DNA of 64,000 nt, from NCBI RefSeq assembly GCF_002198735.1, contig NZ_MWLO01000146.1, positions 1 through 64,000 on the forward strand, given 5' to 3'. Below are positions 8,126-17,351 of the stretch, in pieces; position 1 is the first letter of the stretch, and each line of letters opens with the position of its first letter. This stretch comes from Ideonella sp. A 288 (GTDB lineage: Bacteria > Pseudomonadota > Gammaproteobacteria > Burkholderiales > Burkholderiaceae_C). The position numbers and the translations under genes were made by a program. The notes under the pieces are model-generated. The model had not been told where the DNA came from. It ran no database searches and saw only the letters and a list, made by a program, of their open reading frames with translations.

Positions 8126-9080
8126 CGCTGGCCTTCAGGCGCGGGTCGATCGACGCGTACAGCACGTCGACGACGAAGTTCACCACCACCACCATGGCCA
8201 CCAGGCCCATCACCACGTCGCGCACCACCACCAGGTCGCGGTTGGCGATGGCCTGGAAGACCAGCCGGCCGATGCCCGGCAGCACGAACACGTTCTCGAC
8301 CACGATGGTGCCGGTGACCAGGTTGGCGAACTGCAGCCCGGTGACGGTGAGCACCGGGATCATCGCGTTGCGCAGCACGTGGCGCCACAGCGTGGCGCGC
8401 GCGCTCAGGCCCTTGGCGCGCGCGGTGCGCACGAAATCCTCGCGCATCACCTCCAGCACCGCCGACCGCGTGACCCGCGCCAGGATGGCCGCCTGCACCA
8501 GCGCCAGCGACAGCGCCGGCAGCAGCAGCGCCTTCAGCCCCGGCCAGAGCCCGCCGCCGTCGTCTTCCGACCAGCCCGGGAAGCCCCCGGCGCCGACCCA
8601 CTGCAGCTTCACCGCGAACAGCAGGATCAGCAGGATCGCGAACCAGAAGCTCGGGATCGCGATGCCCAGCTGGCTGAGCGCCATCACGCCCACGTCGCCC
8701 AGGCGCTGGTGGCGCGACGCGGCGTACACGCCCAGCCCGAGCGACAGCACCACGGTCAGCGCCATCGCCATCACCGCCAGCGGCAGCGTGACGTGCAGGC
8801 GCTCGGCGATCAGCTCGGCGGTGGGCGTGCCGTACGACACGCTGTCGGCCGTGCGGCCCTGCAGCAGCCCGCCGACCCAGGCGATGTAGCGCTCCAGCGC
8901 GGGCCGGTCCAGGCCCAGCCGGGCTTCCAGCGCGGCCAGCGATTCGGGCGTGGCGGTGTCGCCCAGGATCACCTGCGCCACGTTGCCGGGCAGCAGTTCC
9001 AGCACCGCGAACACCAGCGCCGAGGCGATGGCCAGCGTGGCCAGGAAGGTGGCCAGGCGCTTGGCGAGGAAAACGCTCAT
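8118..9080 (-). CDS. Peptide-type ABC transporter permease (DppB/OppB type)
   Basis: A 320-residue permease starting MSVFLAKRLATFLATLAIASALVFAVLELLPG, the standard first helix of DppB/OppB proteins. The coupling motif is DFVRTARAKGLSARATLWRHVLRNAMIPVLT, followed by VENVFVLPGIGRLVFQAI. ATG 9080 is chosen because the homologous N-terminus begins there. The longer in-frame extension to 9170 is unlike the family. It is first in a two-gene permease unit and divergent from the aldehyde dehydrogenase gene. Confidence 0.93.
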   Translation of the reverse strand: MSVFLAKRLATFLATLAIASALVFAVLELLPGNVAQVILGDTATPESLAALEARLGLDRPALERYIAWVGGLLQGRTADSVSYGTPTAELIAERLHVTLPLAVMAMALTVVLSLGLGVYAASRHQRLGDVGVMALSQLGIAIPSFWFAILLILLFAVKLQWVGAGGFPGWSEDDGGGLWPGLKALLLPALSLALVQAAILARVTRSAVLEVMREDFVRTARAKGLSARATLWRHVLRNAMIPVLTVTGLQFANLVTGTIVVENVFVLPGIGRLVFQAIANRDLVVVRDVVMGLVAMVVVVNFVVDVLYASIDPRLKASDA

Positions 9081-9187
9081 GCGTTGCCGCAGTCGACCAC
9101 GGCAGCGACGCACCGACACCGGGCCGCCGAGGGGCTTCGAGGCGAAATCATGCGAACTATCATGCCCCAAACCCCGAGGAGACCGTG

Positions 9188-10642
9188 ATGCCGCAGATCG
9201 GATTCGACACCCGCCAGGTGCTGATCGGCGGCACCTGGCGCGCCCCTGCCGGCGGCCAGGTGCTGCCGCTGATCGACCCCAGCGACGGCCGCCTGCTGGC
9301 CGAGATCGCCCGCGGCGGCGCGGCCGACATCGACGCCGCCGTGCAGGCCGCCCAAGCCGCGCTCGAGGGCGACTGGGGACGCCTCACCGCCGCCGAGCGC
9401 GGCCGGCTGATGCTGCGCATGAGCGCCCTGGTCACCGAGCAAGCCGACGAGCTGGCGCGGCTCGAGGCGCTGGACGTGGGCAAGCCCGTCAAGCAGGGCC
9501 GCGCCGACGCGCTGGCCATGGCCCGTTACCTGGAGTTCTACGGCGGCGCGGCCGACAAGGTGCACGGCGAGACGCTGCCCTTCGCCAACGGCTACATGGC
9601 CCTGACGCTGCGCGAGCCGCACGGCGTCACCGGCCACATCGTGCCCTGGAACTACCCGATGCAGATCATCGGCCGCTCGGTGGGCGCGGCGCTGGCGATG
9701 GGCAATGCCTGCGTGCTCAAGCCCGCCGAGGAGGCCTGCCTCACCGCGCTGGCCTTCGGCCGGCTGGCGCAGCAGGCGGGCTTTCCGGACGGCGCCGTCA
9801 ACATCGTGCCGGGGCTGGGCGAGGAGGCCGGCGCCGCGCTGTCGTCGCACCGTGGCGTGGCGCACCTGTCGTTCACCGGCTCGGTGGCGGTGGGCCAGCT
9901 CATCCAGGCCGCGGCCGCCCGCAACACCATCCCGGTGACGCTGGAGCTGGGCGGCAAGAGCCCGCAGCTGGTGTTCGCCGACGCCGACCTCGACGCCGCG
10001 CTGCCCTTCCTGGTGAACGCCGGCATCCAGAACTGCGGCCAAACCTGTTCGGCGGCGTCGCGCATCCTGGTCGAGCGCCCGGTGTTCGACGAGGTGGTGG
10101 CGCGCATGGCCGAGCGCTACCGCGCGCTGCGCGTCGGGCCGGCGCTGGCCGACCTGGACGTCGGCCCGCTCATCTCGGCGCGTCAGCGCGAGATCGTGCA
10201 GGGCTACCTCGGCATCGCGCGCGACACCGGGCTGCGTGTCGCAGCCCAGGCCACGCTGCCGACCGACCTGCCCGCTGGCGGCTGCTACGTGGCGCCCACG
10301 CTGCTGGCGCCGGCCACGGCCGACCACCGCCTGGCGCAGGAGGAGATCTTCGGCCCGGTGCAGGTGGTGATCCCGTTCGATGGAGAAGCCCAGGCCCTGG
10401 CCATCGCCAACGGCACCGACTTCGGCCTGGTGGCCGGCGTGTGGACGCGCGACGGCGGCCGCGCGCTGCGCGTGGCGCGCAAGCTGCGCTGCGGCCAGGT
10501 CTTCATCAACAACTATGGCGCCGGTGGCGGCATCGAGCTGCCCTTCGGCGGCGTCAAGCACTCGGGCCACGGCCGCGAAAAGGGCTTCGAGGCGCTGTAC
10601 GGCTTCTCGGCGCTGAAGACCATCGCGATCAAGCACGACTGA
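9188..10642 (+). CDS. NAD(P)-dependent aldehyde dehydrogenase
   Basis: A 484-residue ALDH superfamily enzyme that oxidises an aldehyde to the acid. The sequence shows VPWNYPMQI, LKPAEEA, the cofactor loop FTGSVAVGQLI, the catalytic glutamate in ELGGKSPQLVF, and the catalytic cysteine in NCGQTCSAASRILVE. The C-terminal FGGVKHSGHGREKG is also typical. The motifs resemble betaine- or gamma-aminobutyraldehyde-type enzymes, but the substrate is not fixed by sequence. ATG 9188 is chosen because GAGGAGA lies about 7 bases upstream. A TATCAT hexamer at 9159 could be its -10 box. Confidence 0.92.
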   Translation: MPQIGFDTRQVLIGGTWRAPAGGQVLPLIDPSDGRLLAEIARGGAADIDAAVQAAQAALEGDWGRLTAAERGRLMLRMSALVTEQADELARLEALDVGKPVKQGRADALAMARYLEFYGGAADKVHGETLPFANGYMALTLREPHGVTGHIVPWNYPMQIIGRSVGAALAMGNACVLKPAEEACLTALAFGRLAQQAGFPDGAVNIVPGLGEEAGAALSSHRGVAHLSFTGSVAVGQLIQAAAARNTIPVTLELGGKSPQLVFADADLDAALPFLVNAGIQNCGQTCSAASRILVERPVFDEVVARMAERYRALRVGPALADLDVGPLISARQREIVQGYLGIARDTGLRVAAQATLPTDLPAGGCYVAPTLLAPATADHRLAQEEIFGPVQVVIPFDGEAQALAIANGTDFGLVAGVWTRDGGRALRVARKLRCGQVFINNYGAGGGIELPFGGVKHSGHGREKGFEALYGFSALKTIAIKHD

Positions 10643-10797
10643 TGCCGGCTTCAACGCACAGGAGGCGCACCATGGCCCACCGCGTGCACGGCGAGGGCCG
10701 GCGCTGACCGCCACGTCCTGGTGCCCGTCGGCACGTGCCCGTGGCCGTGCCGCCCGTGCCACACTGACGCCCGAGGGACGCGGGGAGGTGGAGGTCG

Positions 10798-13700
10798 ATG
10801 GGCGCGAGCGCTGAGTGGGGTCTCGGACTTCGGGCGTGGCGCCGTGTCGTGGGGCTGGCCGTGCTCGCCGCCTCGGTGCTGGCATGGGCCGATGCAGCTG
10901 GCGCGGTCGAATACCGGTTCCGTTCGCCCACGACCGCCGCGGCGGCGTTGCCGCTCAACACGCGGGTGCTCACCGAGGCCGAGCGGCAGTTCATCGCCGG
11001 CCTGCCCGAATTGCGCGTGGGCGTGCCCACGCCGCCCGCCCAGCCCTACGAGATGGTCGCCTCCGACGGCCAGGTCTCGGGCATCCACCCCGAGATGCTG
11101 GTCGCGCTGGCGCGCACCTTCGGCCTGCGGCTGACGCCGGTGGTGCTGCCCGACTGGAGCAGCGTGCTGCAGGCCGCGCGCGAGCGCCGGGTGGACATCG
11201 TGATGACGCTCGGCGTCACCACAGAACGGCTCGAGTACCTGGCCTTCACGATCGGCGCCACGCCCCTGCCGGGGGCGCTGTTCGCCCGGCGCGGTGCCGA
11301 GATCGACCCATCGCACGCCAGCTTTGCGCTGGAGCGCAACTACCTGGCCGTCGACCATGTGCGGCGCCAGTACCCCGAGGCCAGCATCCTCACCGTCGAG
11401 ACCACGGCCGACGCCCTGCGCGCGGTGGCCGACGGCCGCGCCGACGCCTACCTCGGCAGCCTGCTCGAAGCCAGCGACTGGCTGGCGCGCGAGCCGCAGC
11501 CCGGCATCGAGCTCAATCGCCTGGTCAGCTATGGCACCGGCTACTACCACTTCGGCGTGCGCAAGGATTGGGCGCCGCTGGCCACCATCCTCAACAAGGG
11601 CATCCAGTCGCTGCGGTCGAGCACCGGCCGCGACCTTGCCGCGGCGCTGGGCGCGTCGCTGCCCGCGGGCACGGTGTTGTCGCAGCCGCTGGCCTTGCCG
11701 GAGGCCGAGGCGGCGTTGCTGGCCCAGCGGCCGGTGTGGCGCGTCGGCGCGGTGCGCGGGCTCACGCTGCTCAACGACATCGACGTCAACGGCCTGCACT
11801 CCGGCATCGGCGCCGAGTATGCCGAGCAGGTGGCGCGCCGGCTGGGCGTGGCGATGCAGCCGGTGGCCTTCGGCAGCGTGGCCGCGATGCTCGACGCACT
11901 GCGCCGCGGCGAGCTCGACCTGGTGCCCTTCCTCACCCGCACGCCCGAGCGCGAGAAGGACTTCCAGTATTCGGCGCCCTACGTCGAGATGCCCTACATG
12001 CTGGTCGCACGCAGCGACGGGCCGCTCTACTGGAACCTCGACAGCCTGCGCGGCAGACGGCTGGCGCTGCCGCCGCAGCACCCGCTGCGCGGCCTGCTGG
12101 CGCGGGACTATCCGGACATCCGCATCGTCGACTCCGCCAGCGGCAACGACGCGATGGACCGCGTGGCCCGCCGCGAGGCCGATGCCGCGGTGGAGGTGAA
12201 GCTGTTCGCCAACCTGCGCATCAACGCCGACAACGACGGCAGCCTGCGCACCGTGGCCGAGGTGTACGAGCTGCCGGCGCAGTTCCACCTGGCCACGGCA
12301 CGCGGCGGGCCGTCGCTGATGCCGCTGGTCGAGCGGGCGCTGGCCGACATCCCGGCCGACGAGCGCCAGCGCATGCTGCGGCGCTGGGTGGCGGTGGACC
12401 TGCGGCCGGGCTTCCCGTGGCGCCGCCACCTGCCGCTGCTGGCGGTGTCGGCCGCTGCACTGCTGGCGCTGGCCGGCGGCACCGCGTGGTGGATGCGCCG
12501 GCTCAGCCGCGAGGTGCGCGCGCGCCGGCGCTCGGAGGCGCTGCTCAACGACATCGCCACCACCGTGCCGGGCGTGGCCTTCCGTTATGTCATCGAGCCC
12601 GACGGCTCGCTGCGCCAGAACTACTTCACCCCGGGTGCGAAGGCCTTCCTGGGCATCGACCTCGACCCGAAGCACACGGTGCTGGGCAGCCTCGGCCCGC
12701 GCCTGCGGCCGGAGCACCGTGCCGCGGCCCTGGCCGAGCAGGAGGCCAGCCTGCGCACTGGCCGGCGCTTCAAGACCACCGGCGCCTACCGGCACCCCGA
12801 TGGCCGCGAGCGCTGGCTGCATGCCGAGGCGGTGCGCGCGATGCGGCCCGACGGCCGCGCGGTGTGGACCGGCTACATCGTCGACGTGAGCACCGAACGC
12901 GAGCTGCAGGAGCGGCTCGAGCGCGAGGCCGATGCCCGCCACCTGATGCTGGCCTCGGCCAGCCACGAACTGCGCGCGCCCACCCACACGCTGTCGCTGG
13001 CGCTGCAGGCGCTCGGCACCGAGGGGCTGGAAGGCGACCAGCAGCAGGCGTTGCGCATCGCACGCGAGTCGGCGCGCACCCTCACGCAACTGCTCGACGA
13101 CGTGCTCGACAGCGCCCGGCTCGACCAGCAGGCGCTGGGCCTGCACCCGCGCACCGTCGACCTGCCCGCGCTGCTGTCCGAGGTCTGCGACGCCTGGCGC
13201 GCGGCAGCCCGGGACAAGGGGCTGGACTTTGTGCTCGAGATCGCACCCGAGGTGCCGGCCCAGGCCGAGCTGGACCCGCTGCGCGTCAAGCAGGTGCTGA
13301 CCAACCTGCTGAGCAATGCCTGCAAGTACACCGCGGCCGGCCGGGTCGGCCTGCGCGTCGAGGTGGTCCATGGCGCCAGCACGGTCGATGGGCCGCGGCT
13401 GCGCATGGTCGTCGACGACACCGGCGTGGGCATCGATGCGCAGGCGCAGGCCCGGCTGTTCGAGCCCTTCGCCACGGTCGACGACCCGGCGCAGCCATCC
13501 ACCACCGCCCCGAGCAGCGGCCTGGGCCTGTCAATCTGCCGGCGCCTGGCGTCGATGATGGGTGGCTCGATCACGCTCGACAGCGAGCGCGGGCGCGGCA
13601 CCCGCATGAGCTTCGAGCTGCCCTTGCGGCAGCCGATGCCGATGGGCGAGACGCCGGCCCTGCGCCCCGAGGGCAGCCTGGTGGTGGTGTGCGACGACGA

Positions 13701-14064
13701 CGCCACCAGCCGCCTGCTGCTGGCCCACATGCTGCGCCGCCAGGGGCTGGAGGTGGCCGAGACCGGCCAGGGCGACGAGGCCCTGGCGCTGTGGCGGCGT
13801 GGGGGCGTGCGCGCCATCGTCACCGACCTCGACATGCCCGGCATGAATGGCCCGGCGCTGCTGCGCCAGGTGCGCGCCGAGGAGACCGGCCGGGGCGAAC
13901 GCACCGTGCTCATCGTGTGCTCGGGCAGCCTGGCCGAGTTCGGCGACGACGTGCCCGCGCCGCCCCCGCACGACGCCATGCTGCTCAAGCCGGTGGACGT
14001 GTCGGCGCTGGTCGAGACCTTGCGCCGGCTGGGTGTCACCGCGGCCCACCCGGCACCGGGTTGA
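10798..14064 (+). CDS. BvgS/EvgS-like hybrid sensor histidine kinase
   Basis: A 1088-residue membrane hybrid kinase. A signal/anchor (about residues 15-36) is followed by two periplasmic Venus-flytrap (SBP_bac_3-like) domains (roughly 55-275 and 310-530), a membrane helix LPLLAVSAAALLALAGGTAWW (about 540-565), a PAS domain (about 580-700), HisKA with phospho-acceptor His at about 723 (ASHELRAPTHTL), and HATPase (NLLSNACKY, DDTGVGID, GLGLSICRRL). A receiver follows with Asp at about 1010 (VTDLDMPGMNG) and a KPVD lysine. Unlike BvgS there is no C-terminal HPt domain, and no response-regulator gene is adjacent. The cognate phosphotransfer partner must be elsewhere. Confidence 0.94.
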   Translation: MGASAEWGLGLRAWRRVVGLAVLAASVLAWADAAGAVEYRFRSPTTAAAALPLNTRVLTEAERQFIAGLPELRVGVPTPPAQPYEMVASDGQVSGIHPEMLVALARTFGLRLTPVVLPDWSSVLQAARERRVDIVMTLGVTTERLEYLAFTIGATPLPGALFARRGAEIDPSHASFALERNYLAVDHVRRQYPEASILTVETTADALRAVADGRADAYLGSLLEASDWLAREPQPGIELNRLVSYGTGYYHFGVRKDWAPLATILNKGIQSLRSSTGRDLAAALGASLPAGTVLSQPLALPEAEAALLAQRPVWRVGAVRGLTLLNDIDVNGLHSGIGAEYAEQVARRLGVAMQPVAFGSVAAMLDALRRGELDLVPFLTRTPEREKDFQYSAPYVEMPYMLVARSDGPLYWNLDSLRGRRLALPPQHPLRGLLARDYPDIRIVDSASGNDAMDRVARREADAAVEVKLFANLRINADNDGSLRTVAEVYELPAQFHLATARGGPSLMPLVERALADIPADERQRMLRRWVAVDLRPGFPWRRHLPLLAVSAAALLALAGGTAWWMRRLSREVRARRRSEALLNDIATTVPGVAFRYVIEPDGSLRQNYFTPGAKAFLGIDLDPKHTVLGSLGPRLRPEHRAAALAEQEASLRTGRRFKTTGAYRHPDGRERWLHAEAVRAMRPDGRAVWTGYIVDVSTERELQERLEREADARHLMLASASHELRAPTHTLSLALQALGTEGLEGDQQQALRIARESARTLTQLLDDVLDSARLDQQALGLHPRTVDLPALLSEVCDAWRAAARDKGLDFVLEIAPEVPAQAELDPLRVKQVLTNLLSNACKYTAAGRVGLRVEVVHGASTVDGPRLRMVVDDTGVGIDAQAQARLFEPFATVDDPAQPSTTAPSSGLGLSICRRLASMMGGSITLDSERGRGTRMSFELPLRQPMPMGETPALRPEGSLVVVCDDDATSRLLLAHMLRRQGLEVAETGQGDEALALWRRGGVRAIVTDLDMPGMNGPALLRQVRAEETGRGERTVLIVCSGSLAEFGDDVPAPPPHDAMLLKPVDVSALVETLRRLGVTAAHPAPG

Positions 14065-14091
14065 TGCGGCGCCGGCGCGAACGCGGGCGGG

Positions 14092-15288
14092 TCAGCCGGC
14101 CAGCACGGCCGCCATGGCCTCGGCGGTGCGCTCGACGTTGCCGGTGTTCAGCCCGGCCACGCAGATGCGGCCCGAGCGCAGCAGGTACACCGCGTGCTCG
14201 TCGCGCAGCCGGTCCACCTGCGTGGCGCTGAGGCCGGTGTAGCTGAACATGCCGCGCTGCGACAGGAAGTAGCCGACATCGCGCCCGGGCAGCAGCGCGC
14301 TCAGGCGCTGGTGCAGCATGCGCCGCATGGCGGCGATGCGCTCGCGCATGGCGGCCAGCTCGAGCTCCCACATCGGGCGCAGGTCGGCATCGCCCAGCAC
14401 GTGCGAGACGATCTTGGCCGCATGCAGCCCGGGGCTCGAGTAAAGGCGCCGCACCGTGAAGCGCAGCTGGCCCATCACCAGGGCCGCCTCGGCCGCATCG
14501 GCGCACACCGCCGTCAGCGCGCCGCAGCGCTCGCCGTAGACGCTCATGCTCTTGGAGAACGAGTTGGCGACGAAGAAGGTGATGCCCGCGTCGGCCAGCG
14601 CCCGCACCGCATAGGCGTCTTCGGCGATGCCTTCGCCGAAGCCCTGGTAGGCCAGGTCCAGGTAGGGCAGCAGATTGCGCTCGCGCAGCACCGGCAACAG
14701 CGCGTCCCATTGCGCTGGCGTCAAGTCCACGCCCGTCGGGTTGTGACAGCATGCATGCAGCAGCACGATGCTGCAGGCCGGCAGACCGCGCAGCGTGGTC
14801 AGCATGGCGTCGAAGGCCACGCCACCGGTGGACATGTCGTGATAAGGATAAGAATTCACCTCGAAGCCACTGCCCTCGAACATCGAGCGGTGGTTGTCCC
14901 AGGTGGGGTCGCTCACCCACACCGCGCTGCCGGGCAGCCAGGTGCGCAGGAAATCGGCACCCACCTTCAGGCCGCCCGACGAGCCCACGGTCTGGATCGT
15001 CGCCACGCGGTTGGCGGCGATGGCCGGGTGGCCGGCGCCCAGCAGCAGCGCCTGCACCTCGCGCCGCGCCGCGGCATCGCCTTCCATCGGCAGGTAGGGC
15101 TTGGCGCCGCCTTCGGCCAGGATGCGCTGCTCGGCGGCCAGCACGCTGGGCAACACCGGCAGGCGGCCCTGCTCGTCGAAGTAGATGCCGATCGACAGGT
15201 TCACCTTGTGCGGCCGCAGGTCGGCATTGAAGGCGTCGACGATGGCGAAGATCGGGTCGCCGGCGTAGTGCTGCACGTGGTGGAACAT
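14092..15288 (-). CDS. Aromatic-amino-acid/aspartate aminotransferase (class I, PLP)
   Basis: A 398-residue fold-type I aminotransferase of the AspC/TyrB family. It starts MFHHVQHYAGDPIFAIVDAFNAD and shows LSIGIYFDEQG, QTVGSSGGLKVGADFL, the HACCHNPTGVDL loop, YLDLAYQGFG, and the PLP lysine in ANSFSKSMSVYGER. It transfers amino groups between aromatic or acidic amino acids and 2-oxoglutarate. GGAG lies 6 bases upstream of ATG 15288. A longer in-frame extension to 15342 is rejected because the family N-terminus fits 15288. It is convergent with the sensor kinase. Confidence 0.94.
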   Translation of the reverse strand: MFHHVQHYAGDPIFAIVDAFNADLRPHKVNLSIGIYFDEQGRLPVLPSVLAAEQRILAEGGAKPYLPMEGDAAARREVQALLLGAGHPAIAANRVATIQTVGSSGGLKVGADFLRTWLPGSAVWVSDPTWDNHRSMFEGSGFEVNSYPYHDMSTGGVAFDAMLTTLRGLPACSIVLLHACCHNPTGVDLTPAQWDALLPVLRERNLLPYLDLAYQGFGEGIAEDAYAVRALADAGITFFVANSFSKSMSVYGERCGALTAVCADAAEAALVMGQLRFTVRRLYSSPGLHAAKIVSHVLGDADLRPMWELELAAMRERIAAMRRMLHQRLSALLPGRDVGYFLSQRGMFSYTGLSATQVDRLRDEHAVYLLRSGRICVAGLNTGNVERTAEAMAAVLAG

Positions 15289-15719
15289 CGGATTCTCCGG
15301 GGGAATGGAGCCGGGATTATCCGGTCCGCGCCACCCGGCCATGTGAGTGGCCGCGCCACCCCCCTCACCGTTTCGATGACGGCGGGGCCAGCGCAGCGCG
15401 TCGCGCGTTCCGTGTGCCCGCGGCCCGCGGCGACGCTCGGTCTGCCGTCGAATTCCTTTACATCGCGCGTCGCCGATCCCCGGGTTGATGCGCTAAGTCC
15501 ATGATATCGATGAGGTTTAATTTTCGGTACGCCACTTGCTTGTGTTTTTTGTGCTAGCCGAAAATGGAAAGGTCGGCCACGGTGGACTGAATGCAAGCGA
15601 TCGTCACGTGCGTCCAGAGCACTGGTGAGACAAGGTTTGAAGGCGTCACGACAAGGTCGAAGCAGTCTTCTCTATCTGTTTGCGGCAGGGGCAATCCCAC
15701 TAAACCGGAGGTAAAGACC
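15289..15719. other. Regulatory intergenic region upstream of the dockerin gene
   Basis: About 430 bases between divergent genes, clearly more AT-rich in its right part than the flanks. It holds the sigma-54 promoter match at 15524-15540. It also holds an inverted repeat (ATTTTCGG at 15520-15527, CCGAAAAT at 15558-15565) that brackets the promoter core. About 170 bases of presumed 5' leader follow. No convincing small gene is seen. Confidence 0.6.
15524..15540 (+). promoter_or_regulatory. Sigma-54 (RpoN) promoter
   Basis: TCGGTACGCCACTTGCT matches the RpoN consensus YTGGYRCGN4TTGCW at 12 of 13 fixed positions. The only mismatch is C for the first T. The invariant GG (15526-15527) and GC (15538-15539) have the required 10-base spacing. 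The predicted start is near 15551. RpoN control of PEP-CTERM genes through PrsK/PrsR is known in floc-forming betaproteobacteria, which fits the downstream operon. Confidence 0.75.
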
Positions 15720-17309
15720 ATGAAACGAAACACGCTCAGCATCCTTTGCGCGTCGGCCTTGGCAACATTCGCCGTGGGAGTCCAGGCGGGCGGCTTTGAC
15801 AACTTCAAGGCCGATGTCAATGCAGCGATCGACGCGGGCCTGAACTTTTCTCGGAGCAACGGCCTGTTCACGTCCGAGGTCTATGGAGGCTATGGCTACG
15901 CCACCGGACTGTCCTTGCTGACCCTGCTCGAGAAGGAGTCGATCCCTGCGGGCTACAACGGCCTGTCGGCGGCCGACAAGCTGTTGGCGCAGAACGCCGC
16001 CTGCATCCTGATCGACAGCGGCAATTTTGGCGACCGTGCGGGCTTCTACTCGTACTACGACGGCCAGGTCTTGATGGCGCTGTCCGTCTACCTCACCACG
16101 GGTGGACCGGACCAACCGGCCGCCTCCGCGGGCTATTCCTGCGCCGGTCGGTCGGCTCGCGCCACCATCGACAAGGTGGTGGACCGCTCCATCGCCGCGC
16201 AGTCACCCGGCGTACCCGCCTTGGGCGGAGCACCTGGCTACTGGGGCTACAGCGGCGCCGGCACCGACTCGTCCACCACCCAGTTCACCCTGGCGGGTTT
16301 GTCGGCGGCAAAGGGGTTCTATTCGGGCCTGGGCGAGTCGGTCGACAAGGCCCGCATTCCGCTCATCACCAGCACCCTGGACAAGACCTCGGCGGCTTAC
16401 GCCATCAACGGCCGGCAGAACGTGGGCGGCCTGTTCGACACCTGTGGTGCGGTGGGTTGCTTCGGTCACGGTTACCAGTCCACGTACGGTTCCGCTAACA
16501 CCAGTTCGCAGCAGACGGCCTCGGGGACGTGGGGCCAGTTGGCAGGTTCGGGCAAGGACGTGAACGACGCCTCCATCCAGAAGTACCTGCGGTGGTTGCA
16601 GAACACCTACAACTACAACACCAACATCCGGCCCGACTCATGGCCTGAGGCCTATTTCTACTACCTCTGGTCCTCGTCCAAGGCCTACAACATCATCCAG
16701 CACGCCGGCGTGTCCGCAGCGGCGGGCAACATCGATCCGGCCGCCATGGGCACGCTGCCCGCCATCGGCACCAGCCGGCTGACCAACCGGGATCCGGCCA
16801 CGGACACGCGCCCCGCATCGCGCGGGGCAGGCGCGGCCGGCTACTACAGCGGAACCTCCCAGGGCTGGTACTACGACTATGCCTACCGGCTGATGTCGCT
16901 GCAAAACGCCGCCGGCCGGTTCCTCAACTCGAATGGATCCTGGGATATGTTCGCGGACCAGGCGTACGCCATCCTGGTGCTGCAGCGGTCGCTGGGCGGT
17001 GCCTGTGTCGACACCGACGCCGACGGCGTGTGCGACAGCGTCGACAACTGCCCGGCCGTTCCCAATCCGGATCAGGCCGACAGCAATCGCAACGGCATTG
17101 GCGACGTCTGTGAGCCGCCGGTCGCGAAGTGCGACATCGATGGCGATGCCGACATCGACAGCATCGACATCGCTCGGATCATGGCGCTGCGCAACAAGCC
17201 GGCAAGCGTTGAGCCGAAAGCCGACGCCGATGGCAACGGCACGATCAACGTCAACGACGCCCGGGCCTGCGCGCTGAAGTGCACGCGCCCGAACTGCGCG
17301 ACGCAGTGA
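15720..17309 (+). CDS. Secreted alpha-toroid protein with thrombospondin type 3 repeat and C-terminal dockerin
   Basis: A 529-residue exported protein. The signal peptide MKRNTLSILCASALATFAVGVQA is followed by about 400 residues with the look of a terpenoid-cyclase/prenyltransferase-like alpha-alpha toroid (GYWGYSGAGTDSSTTQFTLAGL, GSWDMFADQAYAILVLQRSLGG). Next comes a thrombospondin type 3 calcium repeat (about 429-466, CVDTDADGVCDSVDNC). A type I dockerin follows (about 472-521) with two calcium loops, DIDGDADIDSID and DADGNGTINVND. The C-terminus is cysteine-bearing (CTRPNCATQ). It has no PEP-CTERM tail itself. ATG 15720 follows GGAGGTAAAGACC. The next gene encodes a cohesin-like PEP-CTERM protein, the natural partner of a dockerin. 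Any enzymatic role of the toroid is unknown. Confidence 0.88.
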   Translation: MKRNTLSILCASALATFAVGVQAGGFDNFKADVNAAIDAGLNFSRSNGLFTSEVYGGYGYATGLSLLTLLEKESIPAGYNGLSAADKLLAQNAACILIDSGNFGDRAGFYSYYDGQVLMALSVYLTTGGPDQPAASAGYSCAGRSARATIDKVVDRSIAAQSPGVPALGGAPGYWGYSGAGTDSSTTQFTLAGLSAAKGFYSGLGESVDKARIPLITSTLDKTSAAYAINGRQNVGGLFDTCGAVGCFGHGYQSTYGSANTSSQQTASGTWGQLAGSGKDVNDASIQKYLRWLQNTYNYNTNIRPDSWPEAYFYYLWSSSKAYNIIQHAGVSAAAGNIDPAAMGTLPAIGTSRLTNRDPATDTRPASRGAGAAGYYSGTSQGWYYDYAYRLMSLQNAAGRFLNSNGSWDMFADQAYAILVLQRSLGGACVDTDADGVCDSVDNCPAVPNPDQADSNRNGIGDVCEPPVAKCDIDGDADIDSIDIARIMALRNKPASVEPKADADGNGTINVNDARACALKCTRPNCATQ

Positions 17310-17351
17310 GCGACGTCTGGCTATCGACTTCCGAATCAGAAAGGATTGATC

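Noticed and set aside
10651-13371. A 906-codon minus-strand open frame opposite the sensor kinase
   Set aside because: The plus-strand kinase has all expected motifs in order. The antisense frame is a high-GC shadow.
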